A DNA stretch of 64,000 nucleotides from Lentilactobacillus raoultii (GTDB lineage Bacteria; Bacillota; Bacilli; Lactobacillales; Lactobacillaceae), in assembly GCF_900411375.1 (NCBI RefSeq), contig NZ_LS423000.1, positions 1 to 64,000 of the forward strand, read 5' to 3'. The notes under the pieces are model-generated. The model was not told where the DNA came from and did not search any database. It worked only from the letters and a program-made list of their open reading frames with translations. Both the position numbers and the translations under genes were made by a program. Shown piece after piece: positions 1-7,771 of the stretch (within the stretch, counting starts at the first letter, position 1; the number at the start of each line of letters is the position of its first letter).

Positions 1-151
1 CCTGTTCCTTGTGTTGAGTTGGTACTTACACTATGTCGGAACTTTTGGGGGAAGGCAAGTGTTTTTTGATTAACGTTGATTTGACAAGGATTACCAAGGA
101 TGGAACTAAGAAACTTTGGACATTACGAATAATTTGAAGGAGTGATTTGCA
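1..151 (+). other. Left edge: probable 3' end of an upstream gene plus pgmB leader
   Basis: Two overlapping plus-strand frames are open from the window edge, one ending with TGA at 67-69 and one with TAA at 71-73. The second reads as a short hydrophobic tail ending in FFD, which could be the C-terminus of a membrane protein. With so few codons the true frame cannot be chosen. The remainder is the leader of pgmB, with an AAGGAG ribosome-binding site at about 136-142. In lactobacilli pgmB commonly follows a maltose phosphorylase or sugar transporter gene, but neither is recognisable here. Confidence 0.3.
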
Positions 152-823
152 ATGGCAAAATTTTCCGATATTAAGGGGTTCGTTTTTGATCTCGATGGTG
201 TAATTACTGATACCTCCGTTTTCCATAGCCAAGCTTGGCATCAGGTTGCTGATAAAGTTGGTGCCCCTTGGTCAAAGAAATTAGAGGATGGTCTAAAAGG
301 GATTAGCCGGATGGATTCATTGGAAATGATTCTCAAGGCCGGCAACCTTTCAGACAAATACACGGACGATCAAAAAGTCGCATTGGCAACCGAAAAAAAC
401 ACAAATTATCTAAAATTGGTTGATCAAATGACACCTGATAATATTCTTCCCGGCATCAAAGCCTTTTTAGATGAAATCAAAGATCACGGCTACTTGTTAT
501 CTTTGGCCTCCGCTTCCAAGAATGCGCCAAAGGTATTGGAAAAGCTGCAACTAACTGACTATTTTCCAAAGATTGTTGATCCTAAAACACTTTCGAAAGG
601 TAAACCGGATCCGGAAATCTATTTGAAGGGTGCCGAATTAATTAAACTAAAGCCAGAACAGTGCATCGGCGTTGAAGACGCGGCTGCTGGCGTTGCTTCA
701 ATTAATGCAGCCGGTGAAACATCAATCGGCATTGGCGATAAACAAACTTTAAAAGATGCCGATATCAATTTTGAAAACACAAGTGAAATGACATTAGCTA
801 ATATTCAGAAACAAATGGCTTAA
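152..823 (+). CDS. pgmB: beta-phosphoglucomutase
   Basis: Interconverts beta-glucose 1-phosphate and glucose 6-phosphate, feeding the product of maltose or trehalose phosphorylases into glycolysis; cytoplasmic. The 223-residue length is normal for the family. The HAD nucleophile motif FDLDGVITDT lies near residue 12, followed by the alpha-helical cap (about 18-90), the Ser/Ala loop LASASKN near residue 116, Lys in SKGKPDPEIY near 148, and the metal-binding GVEDAAAGV near 172. The first Asp (nucleophile) and second Asp (acid/base) of DxD are both present. The ATG at 152 follows a clear AAGGAG at a normal distance. A rho-independent terminator follows directly. Identification is by the beta-PGM subfamily pattern (FDLDGVITDT..H..AW) rather than by a search; another HAD sugar phosphatase is possible but less likely. 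Confidence 0.9.
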   Translation: MAKFSDIKGFVFDLDGVITDTSVFHSQAWHQVADKVGAPWSKKLEDGLKGISRMDSLEMILKAGNLSDKYTDDQKVALATEKNTNYLKLVDQMTPDNILPGIKAFLDEIKDHGYLLSLASASKNAPKVLEKLQLTDYFPKIVDPKTLSKGKPDPEIYLKGAELIKLKPEQCIGVEDAAAGVASINAAGETSIGIGDKQTLKDADINFENTSEMTLANIQKQMA

Positions 824-831
824 ACAAAAAA

Positions 832-878
832 TAAACGCAGGATCGATGAAAATTTCGATCTTGCGTTTGTTTTTTTAT
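832..878. terminator. Bidirectional terminator between pgmB and the HAD gene
   Basis: A long inverted repeat (AACGCAGGATCGA paired with TCGATCTTGCGTT, four-base loop) has an A-tract on its left and a T-tract on its right, so it can end both convergent genes. Confidence 0.85.
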
Positions 879-1645
879 TTAATCAGCCCATAGTGTCGTA
901 ACCCATTCACAATCCCGTGATTAATATTTGAGGTTGTCACAAACGACGCCTTGGCTTTAACATCCGGATGACCATTGCCCATTGCAACCGGGTAATCAAC
1001 CTCTTCAAACATTTGCAAGTCGTTTAGTTGATCACCAAACGCGTAAGATGGAATGTTATCCAGGTGGGCTTTGGACAACATCGTTTGAATACCGGTTTGC
1101 TTGGAAACTCCCCAGTTCATTGTATCCAAACAACGTGGATTATTTCGAACTAGTGATAATTTTCCCTTAAAATGATCCTGGTAAAGCTTATCTTTATCAT
1201 AGTTAAAGACGTTCAAGAAATTAACCTCGTGGGTTTTGTAAAATGTCGGATCAACGTGGGGTGTTAACCGTAATAACCGATAATTTACTTTGGTTAAATC
1301 ATTTTCAGCCGTTAATGCAAAGGTTTTATTATTATAAAATGAAATGACATCCCCCTGCTTTTTAGCAAAATCAAGGATTTCTTCAATAACCTCGTCACTA
1401 ATTTTTTCAGCCTTTAGTTTTTTCCCTTCGTATTGAACGTAGCTTCCATTGGCACTTACTAAAGAATCAATTCCGGTTTCATCAATAACGTACTGAATTT
1501 CAAAAATATTTCTGCCAGTCGAAATAATTGGCAAAATATTATTTTCACGTAATTCGTTAACTGCTGCAATATTTTCTTTCGAGACATTTTTTTCATTATC
1601 AAAAAATGTCCCATCCAAATCAACAAATACAACCGCTTTATACAT
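875..1645 (-). CDS. Cof-type HAD-IIB family hydrolase
   Basis: Predicted cytoplasmic phosphatase of the Cof/HAD-IIB family, which acts on sugar phosphates, nucleotides or other small phosphorylated metabolites; the substrate cannot be read from sequence. Motif I is FVDLDGTFFD near residue 8, motif II is ISTGR near 41, the C2-type cap occupies roughly residues 80-185, and motifs III/IV are Lys in the SKQTG region and FGDQLNDLQMFE near 204-215. All catalytic residues appear intact, and 256 residues is within the family range. The ATG at 1645 is preceded by GGAGGG. It is convergent with pgmB and stands alone. Confidence 0.85.
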   Translation of the reverse strand: MYKAVVFVDLDGTFFDNEKNVSKENIAAVNELRENNILPIISTGRNIFEIQYVIDETGIDSLVSANGSYVQYEGKKLKAEKISDEVIEEILDFAKKQGDVISFYNNKTFALTAENDLTKVNYRLLRLTPHVDPTFYKTHEVNFLNVFNYDKDKLYQDHFKGKLSLVRNNPRCLDTMNWGVSKQTGIQTMLSKAHLDNIPSYAFGDQLNDLQMFEEVDYPVAMGNGHPDVKAKASFVTTSNINHGIVNGLRHYGLIK

Positions 1646-1827
1646 TAAGTTCCCTCCATTCGATTCGCTATCTTTATTGTACTACTTATTTAAAATCTCC
1701 TCGTGAAAAGCAACCTGCAAATTTCTTCGGATTTTGATAAAGCACTAAATTGACCGGCATCTCTTTGACGACTCGTGAACTTGAAGGCCCTTTAACTTAC
1801 AGATGTTGTATCAGTTTATTTTGTGAT

Positions 1828-1843
1828 ACACTATATATTGTCT
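1828..1843 (+). promoter_or_regulatory. Candidate NrdR box before the deoxynucleoside kinase
   Basis: The 16-mer ACACTATATATTGTCT departs from the published NrdR consensus (ACACwATATATwGTGT type) at a single base. It overlaps the likely -10 region 24 bp before the kinase start. NrdR normally uses paired boxes about 31 bp apart; no convincing second box is visible upstream, so this is a candidate. Confidence 0.55.
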
Positions 1844-1866
1844 ATTTTATAAAAAGAGGGGCTACC

Positions 1867-2520
1867 ATGGTGATAATAACAGCAGGAATGATCGGTGTCG
1901 GCAAAACAACTTTAACAGGCAAGATTGCAGCACATTTAGGAACTAAAGCTTTTTTTGAACCGGTTGGTGATAACCCTGTCCTGCCACTTTACTATTCTGA
2001 TCCAAAGCAGTACGGTTTTTTACTACAGATTTATTTTTTAAATAAACGATTTTCGATGATTAAAAAAGCCCTCGGTGATGATAACAATGTCTTAGACCGT
2101 TCGATCTACGAAGACGCGCTTTTTACCCGAGAAAATAACGCGGATGGTAATATCAGCGATACAGAGCTGTCGGTGTATCTCAACCTGTTAGATAATATGA
2201 TGACAGAGTTACACCAATTACCAAAAAAGGCGCCAGACTTGCTCGTATACGCGGATAGCGACTTTGAAACCATTAAGTATCGGATTAAAAAGCGGGGACG
2301 TGATTACGAACAGTTTGACCACAATCCCGAGTTGGAAAATTACTATTATCGGATGTGGCAGGCTTATCAGAAATGGTTTGAGGCATATCATGTCAGTCCT
2401 AAGATTAAGATCGATTTACAAAAATACGATCTCGCTCATCCAAAAAATGTTGACTTGGTTCTTAACAGGATCGACCAAAAGCTAGCCGAAATCCGGCAAC
2501 CTCAAAACAAGGCCATCTAA
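1867..2520 (+). CDS. Deoxynucleoside kinase (deoxyadenosine/deoxyguanosine kinase type)
   Basis: Phosphorylates deoxynucleosides to 5'-monophosphates in the salvage route to dNTPs; cytoplasmic. The 217-residue protein starts with the P-loop GMIGVGKTTL (about residues 8-17). LDRSIYEDALF (about 78-88) is the DRS/E motif that binds substrate and magnesium, and an Arg-rich lid KYRIKKRGRDYEQ lies near 138-150. The reading frame extends upstream, but the ATG at 1867 is chosen because AAGAGGGG sits just before it and the P-loop should lie at the extreme N-terminus. Lactobacilli rely heavily on such kinases, often in dAK/dGK pairs; only one gene is seen here. A candidate NrdR box in the promoter ties it to ribonucleotide reductase control. 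Base specificity (dA, dG or both) is not assignable by eye. Confidence 0.88.
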   Translation: MVIITAGMIGVGKTTLTGKIAAHLGTKAFFEPVGDNPVLPLYYSDPKQYGFLLQIYFLNKRFSMIKKALGDDNNVLDRSIYEDALFTRENNADGNISDTELSVYLNLLDNMMTELHQLPKKAPDLLVYADSDFETIKYRIKKRGRDYEQFDHNPELENYYYRMWQAYQKWFEAYHVSPKIKIDLQKYDLAHPKNVDLVLNRIDQKLAEIRQPQNKAI

Positions 2521-2552
2521 GCTTTTTCGCGTTTCTAATAGGGTCAATTTTA

Positions 2553-2579
2553 AAAGACCTGTCAGTCAGGTCTTTTTTT
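2553..2579 (+). terminator. Terminator after the deoxynucleoside kinase
   Basis: AAAGACCTG and CAGGTCTTT pair around a four-base loop and are followed by a T-run. Confidence 0.8.
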
Positions 2580-2598
2580 CATGGCATGATAATTACGA

Positions 2599-3375
2599 TT
2601 AAGTCTGTCGTAACTTGATTCGGCCCGATGAGGCTTCAAACCAAAGGACTCGGTTGGAAATTAAATAATCAATCCGATGCCGATACCACCATCCGGGGAC
2701 ACCCAGAGGGCCTTCTTCAATGGTTTTTTCAATTACTGATGCAATCCGGTTAAAATGAGTTGATGTCACGTGTGGCAACAAGAACCGGTCATAAAAATTA
2801 ATTGGCTGACTCATTAAATAACCGTTTATCATAATACGCAATGGTGTATTGTCCCGGCGAAGGTCACGCCACAAATAGCTGTAAGTAAGACAGATATTTC
2901 TAGATAGCAGCTGCTCTGTTTTTAAGCAATCATGATAGACAAAATCAAATAAGGAAGCGTCTTCAAAGTGACTCAATTGAAATTCAAACGGATAATTTTT
3001 AAAAATCAGCGGAACATGAACGAAAGTGGCTGAAACCAACTGATCTTTTAAATAATCACATAACCAGGCAAATCCACAACTCTCATCGGGCAAATCAGTC
3101 CACCAAATTCGCAGCGTCTCCCGCTTACCAATTGCCTCATCCAACTCGCTAACGCCGTCATGAATTGCCTGGTCCCATCTGTCGATTGTTGACCCAGCTT
3201 CATGAGCACTTCGAATTTTCAATAAGGTCCTCCGAGTTTCAAATAAATCAGCTTGAGCAATGTCCCCCAACCCGAGTAATAAAGGTAACCTGATGACTTG
3301 TCGATTGATGTGATAGGTCCTGTAATATTGTTTCAAGTTATTGGCAAAGTAATCACTAAATACAACATCAGCCAC
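2599..3375 (-). CDS. DUF1835-type domain protein, function unknown
   Basis: A 258-residue soluble protein resembling the DUF1835/DUF3658 family: an N-terminal Rossmann-like half with LLGLGDIAQ near residue 33, then a conserved-looking RIWWTDLPDESCGFAWLCDY segment near 88-107, and a C-terminal half rich in aromatic and basic residues that ends in a possible winged-helix stretch (about 205-250). Families with this domain occur in low-GC Gram-positives without an established reaction, and I do not propose one. The start is a GTG at 3375 preceded by GAGGG at good spacing; no ATG fits. It stands alone between the kinase terminator and the Usp terminator, so no operon context helps. The family call rests on pattern memory only. 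Confidence 0.6.
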   Translation of the reverse strand: MADVVFSDYFANNLKQYYRTYHINRQVIRLPLLLGLGDIAQADLFETRRTLLKIRSAHEAGSTIDRWDQAIHDGVSELDEAIGKRETLRIWWTDLPDESCGFAWLCDYLKDQLVSATFVHVPLIFKNYPFEFQLSHFEDASLFDFVYHDCLKTEQLLSRNICLTYSYLWRDLRRDNTPLRIMINGYLMSQPINFYDRFLLPHVTSTHFNRIASVIEKTIEEGPLGVPGWWYRHRIDYLISNRVLWFEASSGRIKLRQT

Positions 3376-3484
3376 GTTGATCCCTCATTCTTTCAAAAAA
3401 TTGCCGAACGATTCGAAAAGACGACTTTGAAAAGTATAACTGTTTTGCCCGAGTAATTGCAACCATCAATGATCAATTTCAACT

Positions 3485-3541
3485 AAAAAGCCGTGTGAGC
3501 TGAAACAATTCTTTCAATTGTTTTAACCACTCGGCTTTTAG
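3485..3541 (-). terminator. Terminator of the pepV-usp unit
   Basis: Read on the minus strand, AAAAGCCGAGTG and CACACGGCTTTTT pair around an inner AACAATTG/CAATTGTT-like hairpin and end in a T-run. Confidence 0.75.
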
Positions 3542-3567
3542 ATTATCCTGACTAATTCGTAATAAAA

Positions 3568-4059
3568 TCACAAATCACGCGTTAACTTTTTTCTATCGCG
3601 ATGAACCACAAAGACATCACAAGGTGCATGAGCTATCACAAAAGCTGCTGTTGACCCTAACGTTAATCGGCTGAAAAAGTTAACACCTGTTGCGCCAATG
3701 ACAATCGCATCCACATGATGCTCCGTCACCAATTCAGTTGCCAACAAGGACTTAGGATCGCCGTAAGTTACTAATGCATCAACGTCAGTGACCCCAGCCG
3801 CTCTTGCCTGTTCAGCGTATCCGGCAACTAATTTTTCAAACCGCCTTTTCAAATTTTCGATAGTTATCGGATCGATATTGCCAAAACCGATTGAAGCTGA
3901 TTTTGAAACGCCAATAAAGTCCCGATTATTAATCACCGCTACGATGGTTAATTTGGCAGCATTACGTTTTGCCACCGCAATCGCTTTTTTAACGGCTTTG
4001 GCAGCAGTTTTGGACCCATCAACGCCAACCAGCAGATGATGATAGTTAAATGCCAACAT
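3568..4059 (-). CDS. Universal stress protein, UspA family
   Basis: A single Usp domain of 163 residues. The N-terminal strand HHLLVGVDGSKTAAKAV (about residues 7-23) and the nucleotide-binding GATGVNFFSRLTLGSTAAFV region (about 123-142) fit the ATP-binding G-2x-G-9x-G-S/T signature. Proteins of this kind bind ATP and are induced by starvation or acid, but the biochemical role is not specific. It lies 21 bp downstream of pepV on the same strand with its own GGGGGTGG ribosome-binding site, suggesting co-transcription with pepV, and a terminator follows. The last residues are basic (RDRKKLTRDL). Confidence 0.88.
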   Translation of the reverse strand: MLAFNYHHLLVGVDGSKTAAKAVKKAIAVAKRNAAKLTIVAVINNRDFIGVSKSASIGFGNIDPITIENLKRRFEKLVAGYAEQARAAGVTDVDALVTYGDPKSLLATELVTEHHVDAIVIGATGVNFFSRLTLGSTAAFVIAHAPCDVFVVHRDRKKLTRDL

Positions 4060-4080
4060 TTATACCACCCCCATCGACGA

Positions 4081-5484
4081 TTACTTCGCAGTTAGTTCAT
4101 AAATTGATTGGCCATAAATCGCCATTGCCTTTAACAAATCGTCAATCGGCTGAAACTCGTTAGCTTGATGCATGGTGTCTTCAGTTCCTGGGAATAAGGC
4201 ACCAAAGGCAACCCCGCGTTTCATCATTCGTGCATAGGTACCGCCACCAACAACTTCCGGTTTAACATTTTTTTGACCAGTTTGCGCCGCATAAACAGCC
4301 AATAAGGTCTTGACGATGGGATCTGTGGGGTCAACATAGTGCGGTACCATGTGACTAAGTTCTTTGATTTTCCCAGATAGATTATCCGTTACCTTTAACA
4401 ATCTTTGCAAAATCTCAGTGTCGTCAGTTCCCTTAGGGTAGCGGAAGTTGGTATTGACCAAACCACCCTTTCGGAAATCAAATTTCATAATGCCAACGTT
4501 CATGGTTAGCTCTCCCATAACATCGTCAACGTAGGCTGCCCCAATTTTATGAGCCCGGGTATCATCGTGCAGATAATCCGCGATCAGTGAGAGAAAGCGT
4601 TTAGCATCCCCCTTAAAGTTAAACTGATTTAAGAAAGCCGCCAGATACGTCCCGGCATTAATCCCGTTTTCCGGTGCCATTGCATGCGCTTGTTTACCAA
4701 TCAAATGAACGGCAATTCCGTCACTAGTTGCTTTAATGTCACCAGATAATGGATTCTTATCCAAAAAGTCCGTGAAGGCATCAACAAAGCCCTCGTTATC
4801 ATCCGTTTCAACCAGTGCAGTTGCATTTCCCGGAACCATATTAGTCCGCAACCCTGAATTAAACGACTTAAGGGTATACTCAGTTCCGTTAGAATTGCCA
4901 AAGGTCACTTCGTAAGTCGCATTTCCCTTTTCACCATTGATCAGTGGAAATTCAGCATCCGGCGAAAAACCAAGTGTCGGTTGTGGCTCTACTTCAAAGT
5001 AGTGTTTCATTCCGGTCCAATCACTCTCTTCATCCGTTCCAATGATTAACCGAATCTTCATTTTGGGAACAATCCCATTATCTTTTAACATTCGCAGACC
5101 ATAATAAGCTGCCAAGCCGGGGCCTTTATCATCCGACGTTCCTCGGCCATAAAGCTTGCCATCTTTTTCCGTCATCACAAACGGATCAGTCTCCCAACCA
5201 TCTCCAGCCGGCATCACATCGGCATGTGATTGAATCGCAAAGGTATCGTCACCCGAACCATATTCAATATAACCAACTAAATTATCCAAATTTTTAGTGG
5301 TAAATCCGTCTCGTTCACCAAATGATAAAAACTTAAGCAAGGCTTTGGCCGGGCCCTCACCTAACGGATAATCATCACTTTTATTAGCGTCATCCCGAAC
5401 ACTTTGGATACTGATTAATTCTTTCAAATCTTGCAAATACTGGTCACGATACTTCTTTGCCTGTTCTTGCCAATTGATTGTCAT
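4081..5484 (-). CDS. pepV: Dipeptidase PepV
   Basis: Zinc-dependent dipeptidase of the M20 family that completes intracellular peptide breakdown in lactic acid bacteria. At 467 residues it matches the usual PepV length. Metal and catalytic motifs are intact: HADVMPAGDGWETDPF (about residues 87-102), GRGTSDDKGPG (about 115-125), the Glu pair in DEESDWTGMKHY (about 152-163), and a C-terminal metal His in TEDTMHQANE (about 435-444). The frame is open further upstream, but the ATG at 5484 (MTINWQEQAKKY) follows GGAGTGAG and matches the family N-terminus. The usp gene follows within 21 bp. Confidence 0.93.
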   Translation of the reverse strand: MTINWQEQAKKYRDQYLQDLKELISIQSVRDDANKSDDYPLGEGPAKALLKFLSFGERDGFTTKNLDNLVGYIEYGSGDDTFAIQSHADVMPAGDGWETDPFVMTEKDGKLYGRGTSDDKGPGLAAYYGLRMLKDNGIVPKMKIRLIIGTDEESDWTGMKHYFEVEPQPTLGFSPDAEFPLINGEKGNATYEVTFGNSNGTEYTLKSFNSGLRTNMVPGNATALVETDDNEGFVDAFTDFLDKNPLSGDIKATSDGIAVHLIGKQAHAMAPENGINAGTYLAAFLNQFNFKGDAKRFLSLIADYLHDDTRAHKIGAAYVDDVMGELTMNVGIMKFDFRKGGLVNTNFRYPKGTDDTEILQRLLKVTDNLSGKIKELSHMVPHYVDPTDPIVKTLLAVYAAQTGQKNVKPEVVGGGTYARMMKRGVAFGALFPGTEDTMHQANEFQPIDDLLKAMAIYGQSIYELTAK

Positions 5485-5668
5485 TAATTTTCTCACTCCT
5501 GTCATCTTATGATTATATTTTAGCACATCTCACCAGGCATGTAGGATTGGTACCGGGCAGTGGCCCCGCTTAAACGGTCTCTTAAAATTCATTTGCTCAA
5601 AGCACCCGTTGATAAATTGCAATGGTATACTGAAATTGAGATTATTTTTGATATGGGAGGGCTTTTTA

Positions 5669-6502
5669 ATGAAAAAAATTACAAATCAAATCTTAAAAAA
5701 AGTAATTCGTCAACGACCAGCGGACAGCTATAAGGGAACTTACGGGCGAATCGCCCTCATCGGTGGCAGTCAAAACTTTGGCGGCGCAATTATTATGGCT
5801 TCATTGGCAGCCGTGTACGCCGGTGCCGGCTTGGTAACGACCATTACCGATCCCACTAATCAGACCAGTTTACACGACTGGTTACCGGAAGCGATGTTTG
5901 TTGATAATCACGATTTTAAAACAGCTGCCCCGATTATCAAGGGAGCCAATGTGATCGTCATCGGTCCTGGCTTGGGAACAGATAACCTGGCCCTATCGCT
6001 TTTAACTCGAACATTCGAATTGGTCCACGAAAATCAAACACTGATTGTCGACGGATCAGCATTAACCTTACTGGCACACAATCATCTATCATTGCCAAAA
6101 CCGTCGTTAAATATCCTCACACCTCACCAAATGGAATGGCAGCGGGTTTCCGGAATTAAAATTGCTGACCAGACGCCAACGGCCAATCAAAAAGCAGCAA
6201 CGGCCCTTCACGCAATTGTTGTCATCAAATCCCATCGAACTGAAGTTTATGTGAACGACACCGTTTATCAAAATACGGGTGGCACTCCTGCTCAGGCAAC
6301 CGGCGGAATGGGTGATACACTTGCCGGAATGATTGGCGGTTTTACGGCCCAATTTTCAGACAAAGCAAAAGCAACTTTGGCAGCCGTTTATACGCATAGT
6401 GCCATTGCTGATAAATTAGCTAAAAAACAGTACGTCGTTTTACCACACCAAATTAGTGAAGCCTTACCAAAGTTTATGCTTAAGAATCAGGCAGAAAACT
6501 GA
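5669..6502 (+). CDS. nnrD: ADP/ATP-dependent (S)-NAD(P)H-hydrate dehydratase
   Basis: Repairs hydrated NADH and NADPH by nucleotide-dependent dehydration; cytoplasmic ribokinase-like fold. The 277-residue protein carries the YjeF C-terminal domain signatures: YKGTYGRIALIGGSQNFGGA near residues 21-40, VIGPGLGTD near 107-115, ILTPHQMEW near 150-158, and the catalytic/ATP-binding GGMGDTLAGMIGGF near 213-226. The epimerase (YjeF N-terminal) domain found fused in many bacteria is absent, as is common in lactobacilli. The ATG at 5669 is chosen because GGGAGGGC lies just upstream; longer in-frame starts lack a ribosome-binding site. Confidence 0.92.
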   Translation: MKKITNQILKKVIRQRPADSYKGTYGRIALIGGSQNFGGAIIMASLAAVYAGAGLVTTITDPTNQTSLHDWLPEAMFVDNHDFKTAAPIIKGANVIVIGPGLGTDNLALSLLTRTFELVHENQTLIVDGSALTLLAHNHLSLPKPSLNILTPHQMEWQRVSGIKIADQTPTANQKAATALHAIVVIKSHRTEVYVNDTVYQNTGGTPAQATGGMGDTLAGMIGGFTAQFSDKAKATLAAVYTHSAIADKLAKKQYVVLPHQISEALPKFMLKNQAEN

Positions 6503-6525
6503 TTAAATCAGAGAAATTCAACTTC

Positions 6526-6603
6526 AATCCACCCGCTTAAACAATCATTTTTGGTTAAGTGTCGATAGACTGTAATCAAAAATTATTGTCACGAGGGTGG
6601 ATT
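6526..6603 (+). repeat. Nested inverted repeat (about 78 bp) before the acyltransferase gene
   Basis: AATCCACCC at 6526-6534 pairs perfectly with GGGTGGATT at 6595-6603. Inside it, ACAATCATTTTT (6541-6552) pairs with AAAAATTATTGT (6578-6589) with one mismatch. The internal loops are nearly equal (6 and 5 nt). The right arm ends 51 bp before the acyltransferase start. It has no T-run after the right arm, so it is not a typical terminator. It may be a leader RNA structure or a remnant of a small mobile repeat. Confidence 0.55.
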
Positions 6604-6654
6604 ATGCACTAAAATATGATTATATGTGTTAAAAATCGTAGAGGTGAAAAGTTT

Positions 6655-7680
6655 GTGAGTAAAAAGAGAATTGAGTGGATTGACGTGGCCAAGGCAATCG
6701 GAATTGTCGCGGTTGTCTTTGGTCACGCCATGACTCGTCATGGAACCATGTTTCATTTTCTTTATTGGTGGCACATGCCGATCTTTTTCATTATGGGAGG
6801 CTTTTTCTTAAAACCAATTGTTAATAATAATTGGTGGGGGTTTATCAAAAAAAGAATCATTCCATTGCTGATTTCCTATCTGATTTGTGGTGGCGGTTTA
6901 ATTATCCTGTCACACTTCATCAGAAAGGAGAGCTGGTCGTATACCGCCTTTTACTTCGTCAGATTACTTTGGGGTGGCCGAACACTTAATCACTACCTCA
7001 GTGTTTTCTGGTACATTAACGTTTATTTATTGGCCTTAGTACTCACGTCAATTGTGATTACATACGTAAAAAGTCGTGAATATCAAATTATCATTGCCTT
7101 TATTTCGTTAATTGTTTCAACCAGTTATAAACACGTCTGGTTCTTTCATTGGAAATATATTCCTTGGGACTTCGATGTGGCGTTCATCGCCCTATTCTTT
7201 ATGCTATTTGGATACTTATATTTCCACAAGATTCAGCAATTCGTTAAAGATTTATGGATCATGATTCCTTGTGCCTTAATCACTGGTTGGATTTTCTGGA
7301 TGCAGCATATGGATCGATTTAATTTTGCTTTTTATTTAAAATCGAAAATTATCCACGCAACCTTCCACCATATTCCGATTTCACGGGTTTCCTATATCCT
7401 ATTTATTCCAATCCTTATTTGTTTGGTGGTCTTCAGTTTCAGTTACTACTTCTGTCAATTTTTCCCACAGGTTGTCATCAAGCCAATTCAATTACTGGGG
7501 CAACAAACGCTGGGAATTATGTACCTGCATAAAGCCGTGATTGATATCGTAGACGAAATGGGTTATCAGAGCGCCATTATGGAAACCATCTTGGCAGTCA
7601 TCATTTCATTTGCACTATCACTGCTTTATAGCTACGTCAAACGAAAAATTAAACAGCCTAAGCCAAAACCGGTCAGTTAA
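6655..7680 (+). CDS. Acyltransferase 3 family membrane protein
   Basis: A 341-residue integral membrane protein with about ten hydrophobic segments. It has the acyltransferase-3 hallmarks: an N-terminal RIEWIDVAKAIGIVAVVFGHA (about residues 4-24) with the conserved His, and WWHMPIFFIMGGFF (about 38-51). The family transfers acetyl or other acyl groups to surface polysaccharides, peptidoglycan or lipids; the extracellular SGNH domain of OatA-type peptidoglycan O-acetyltransferases is absent, so a stand-alone acyl carrier for exopolysaccharide or teichoic acid is the better guess. The GTG at 6655 is chosen over an upstream ATG because GAGGTGAAAAG precedes it. The C-terminus is a basic tail (KRKIKQPKPKP). 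A long inverted repeat lies upstream and a strong terminator downstream; it appears monocistronic. Confidence 0.85.
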   Translation: MSKKRIEWIDVAKAIGIVAVVFGHAMTRHGTMFHFLYWWHMPIFFIMGGFFLKPIVNNNWWGFIKKRIIPLLISYLICGGGLIILSHFIRKESWSYTAFYFVRLLWGGRTLNHYLSVFWYINVYLLALVLTSIVITYVKSREYQIIIAFISLIVSTSYKHVWFFHWKYIPWDFDVAFIALFFMLFGYLYFHKIQQFVKDLWIMIPCALITGWIFWMQHMDRFNFAFYLKSKIIHATFHHIPISRVSYILFIPILICLVVFSFSYYFCQFFPQVVIKPIQLLGQQTLGIMYLHKAVIDIVDEMGYQSAIMETILAVIISFALSLLYSYVKRKIKQPKPKPVS

Positions 7681-7692
7681 CAATTTTAACGC

Positions 7693-7742
7693 AAAAAAGC
7701 GATGTTCAATCCTGCATAGTTGGGAATGAACATCGCTTTTTT
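7693..7742. terminator. Bidirectional terminator between acyltransferase and leuS
   Basis: AAAAAGCGATGTTCA pairs with TGAACATCGCTTTTTT, with A- and T-tracts on both sides of convergent genes. Confidence 0.88.
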
Positions 7743-7771
7743 CATATTCTAAATTTTAAATGACTAGGAGA

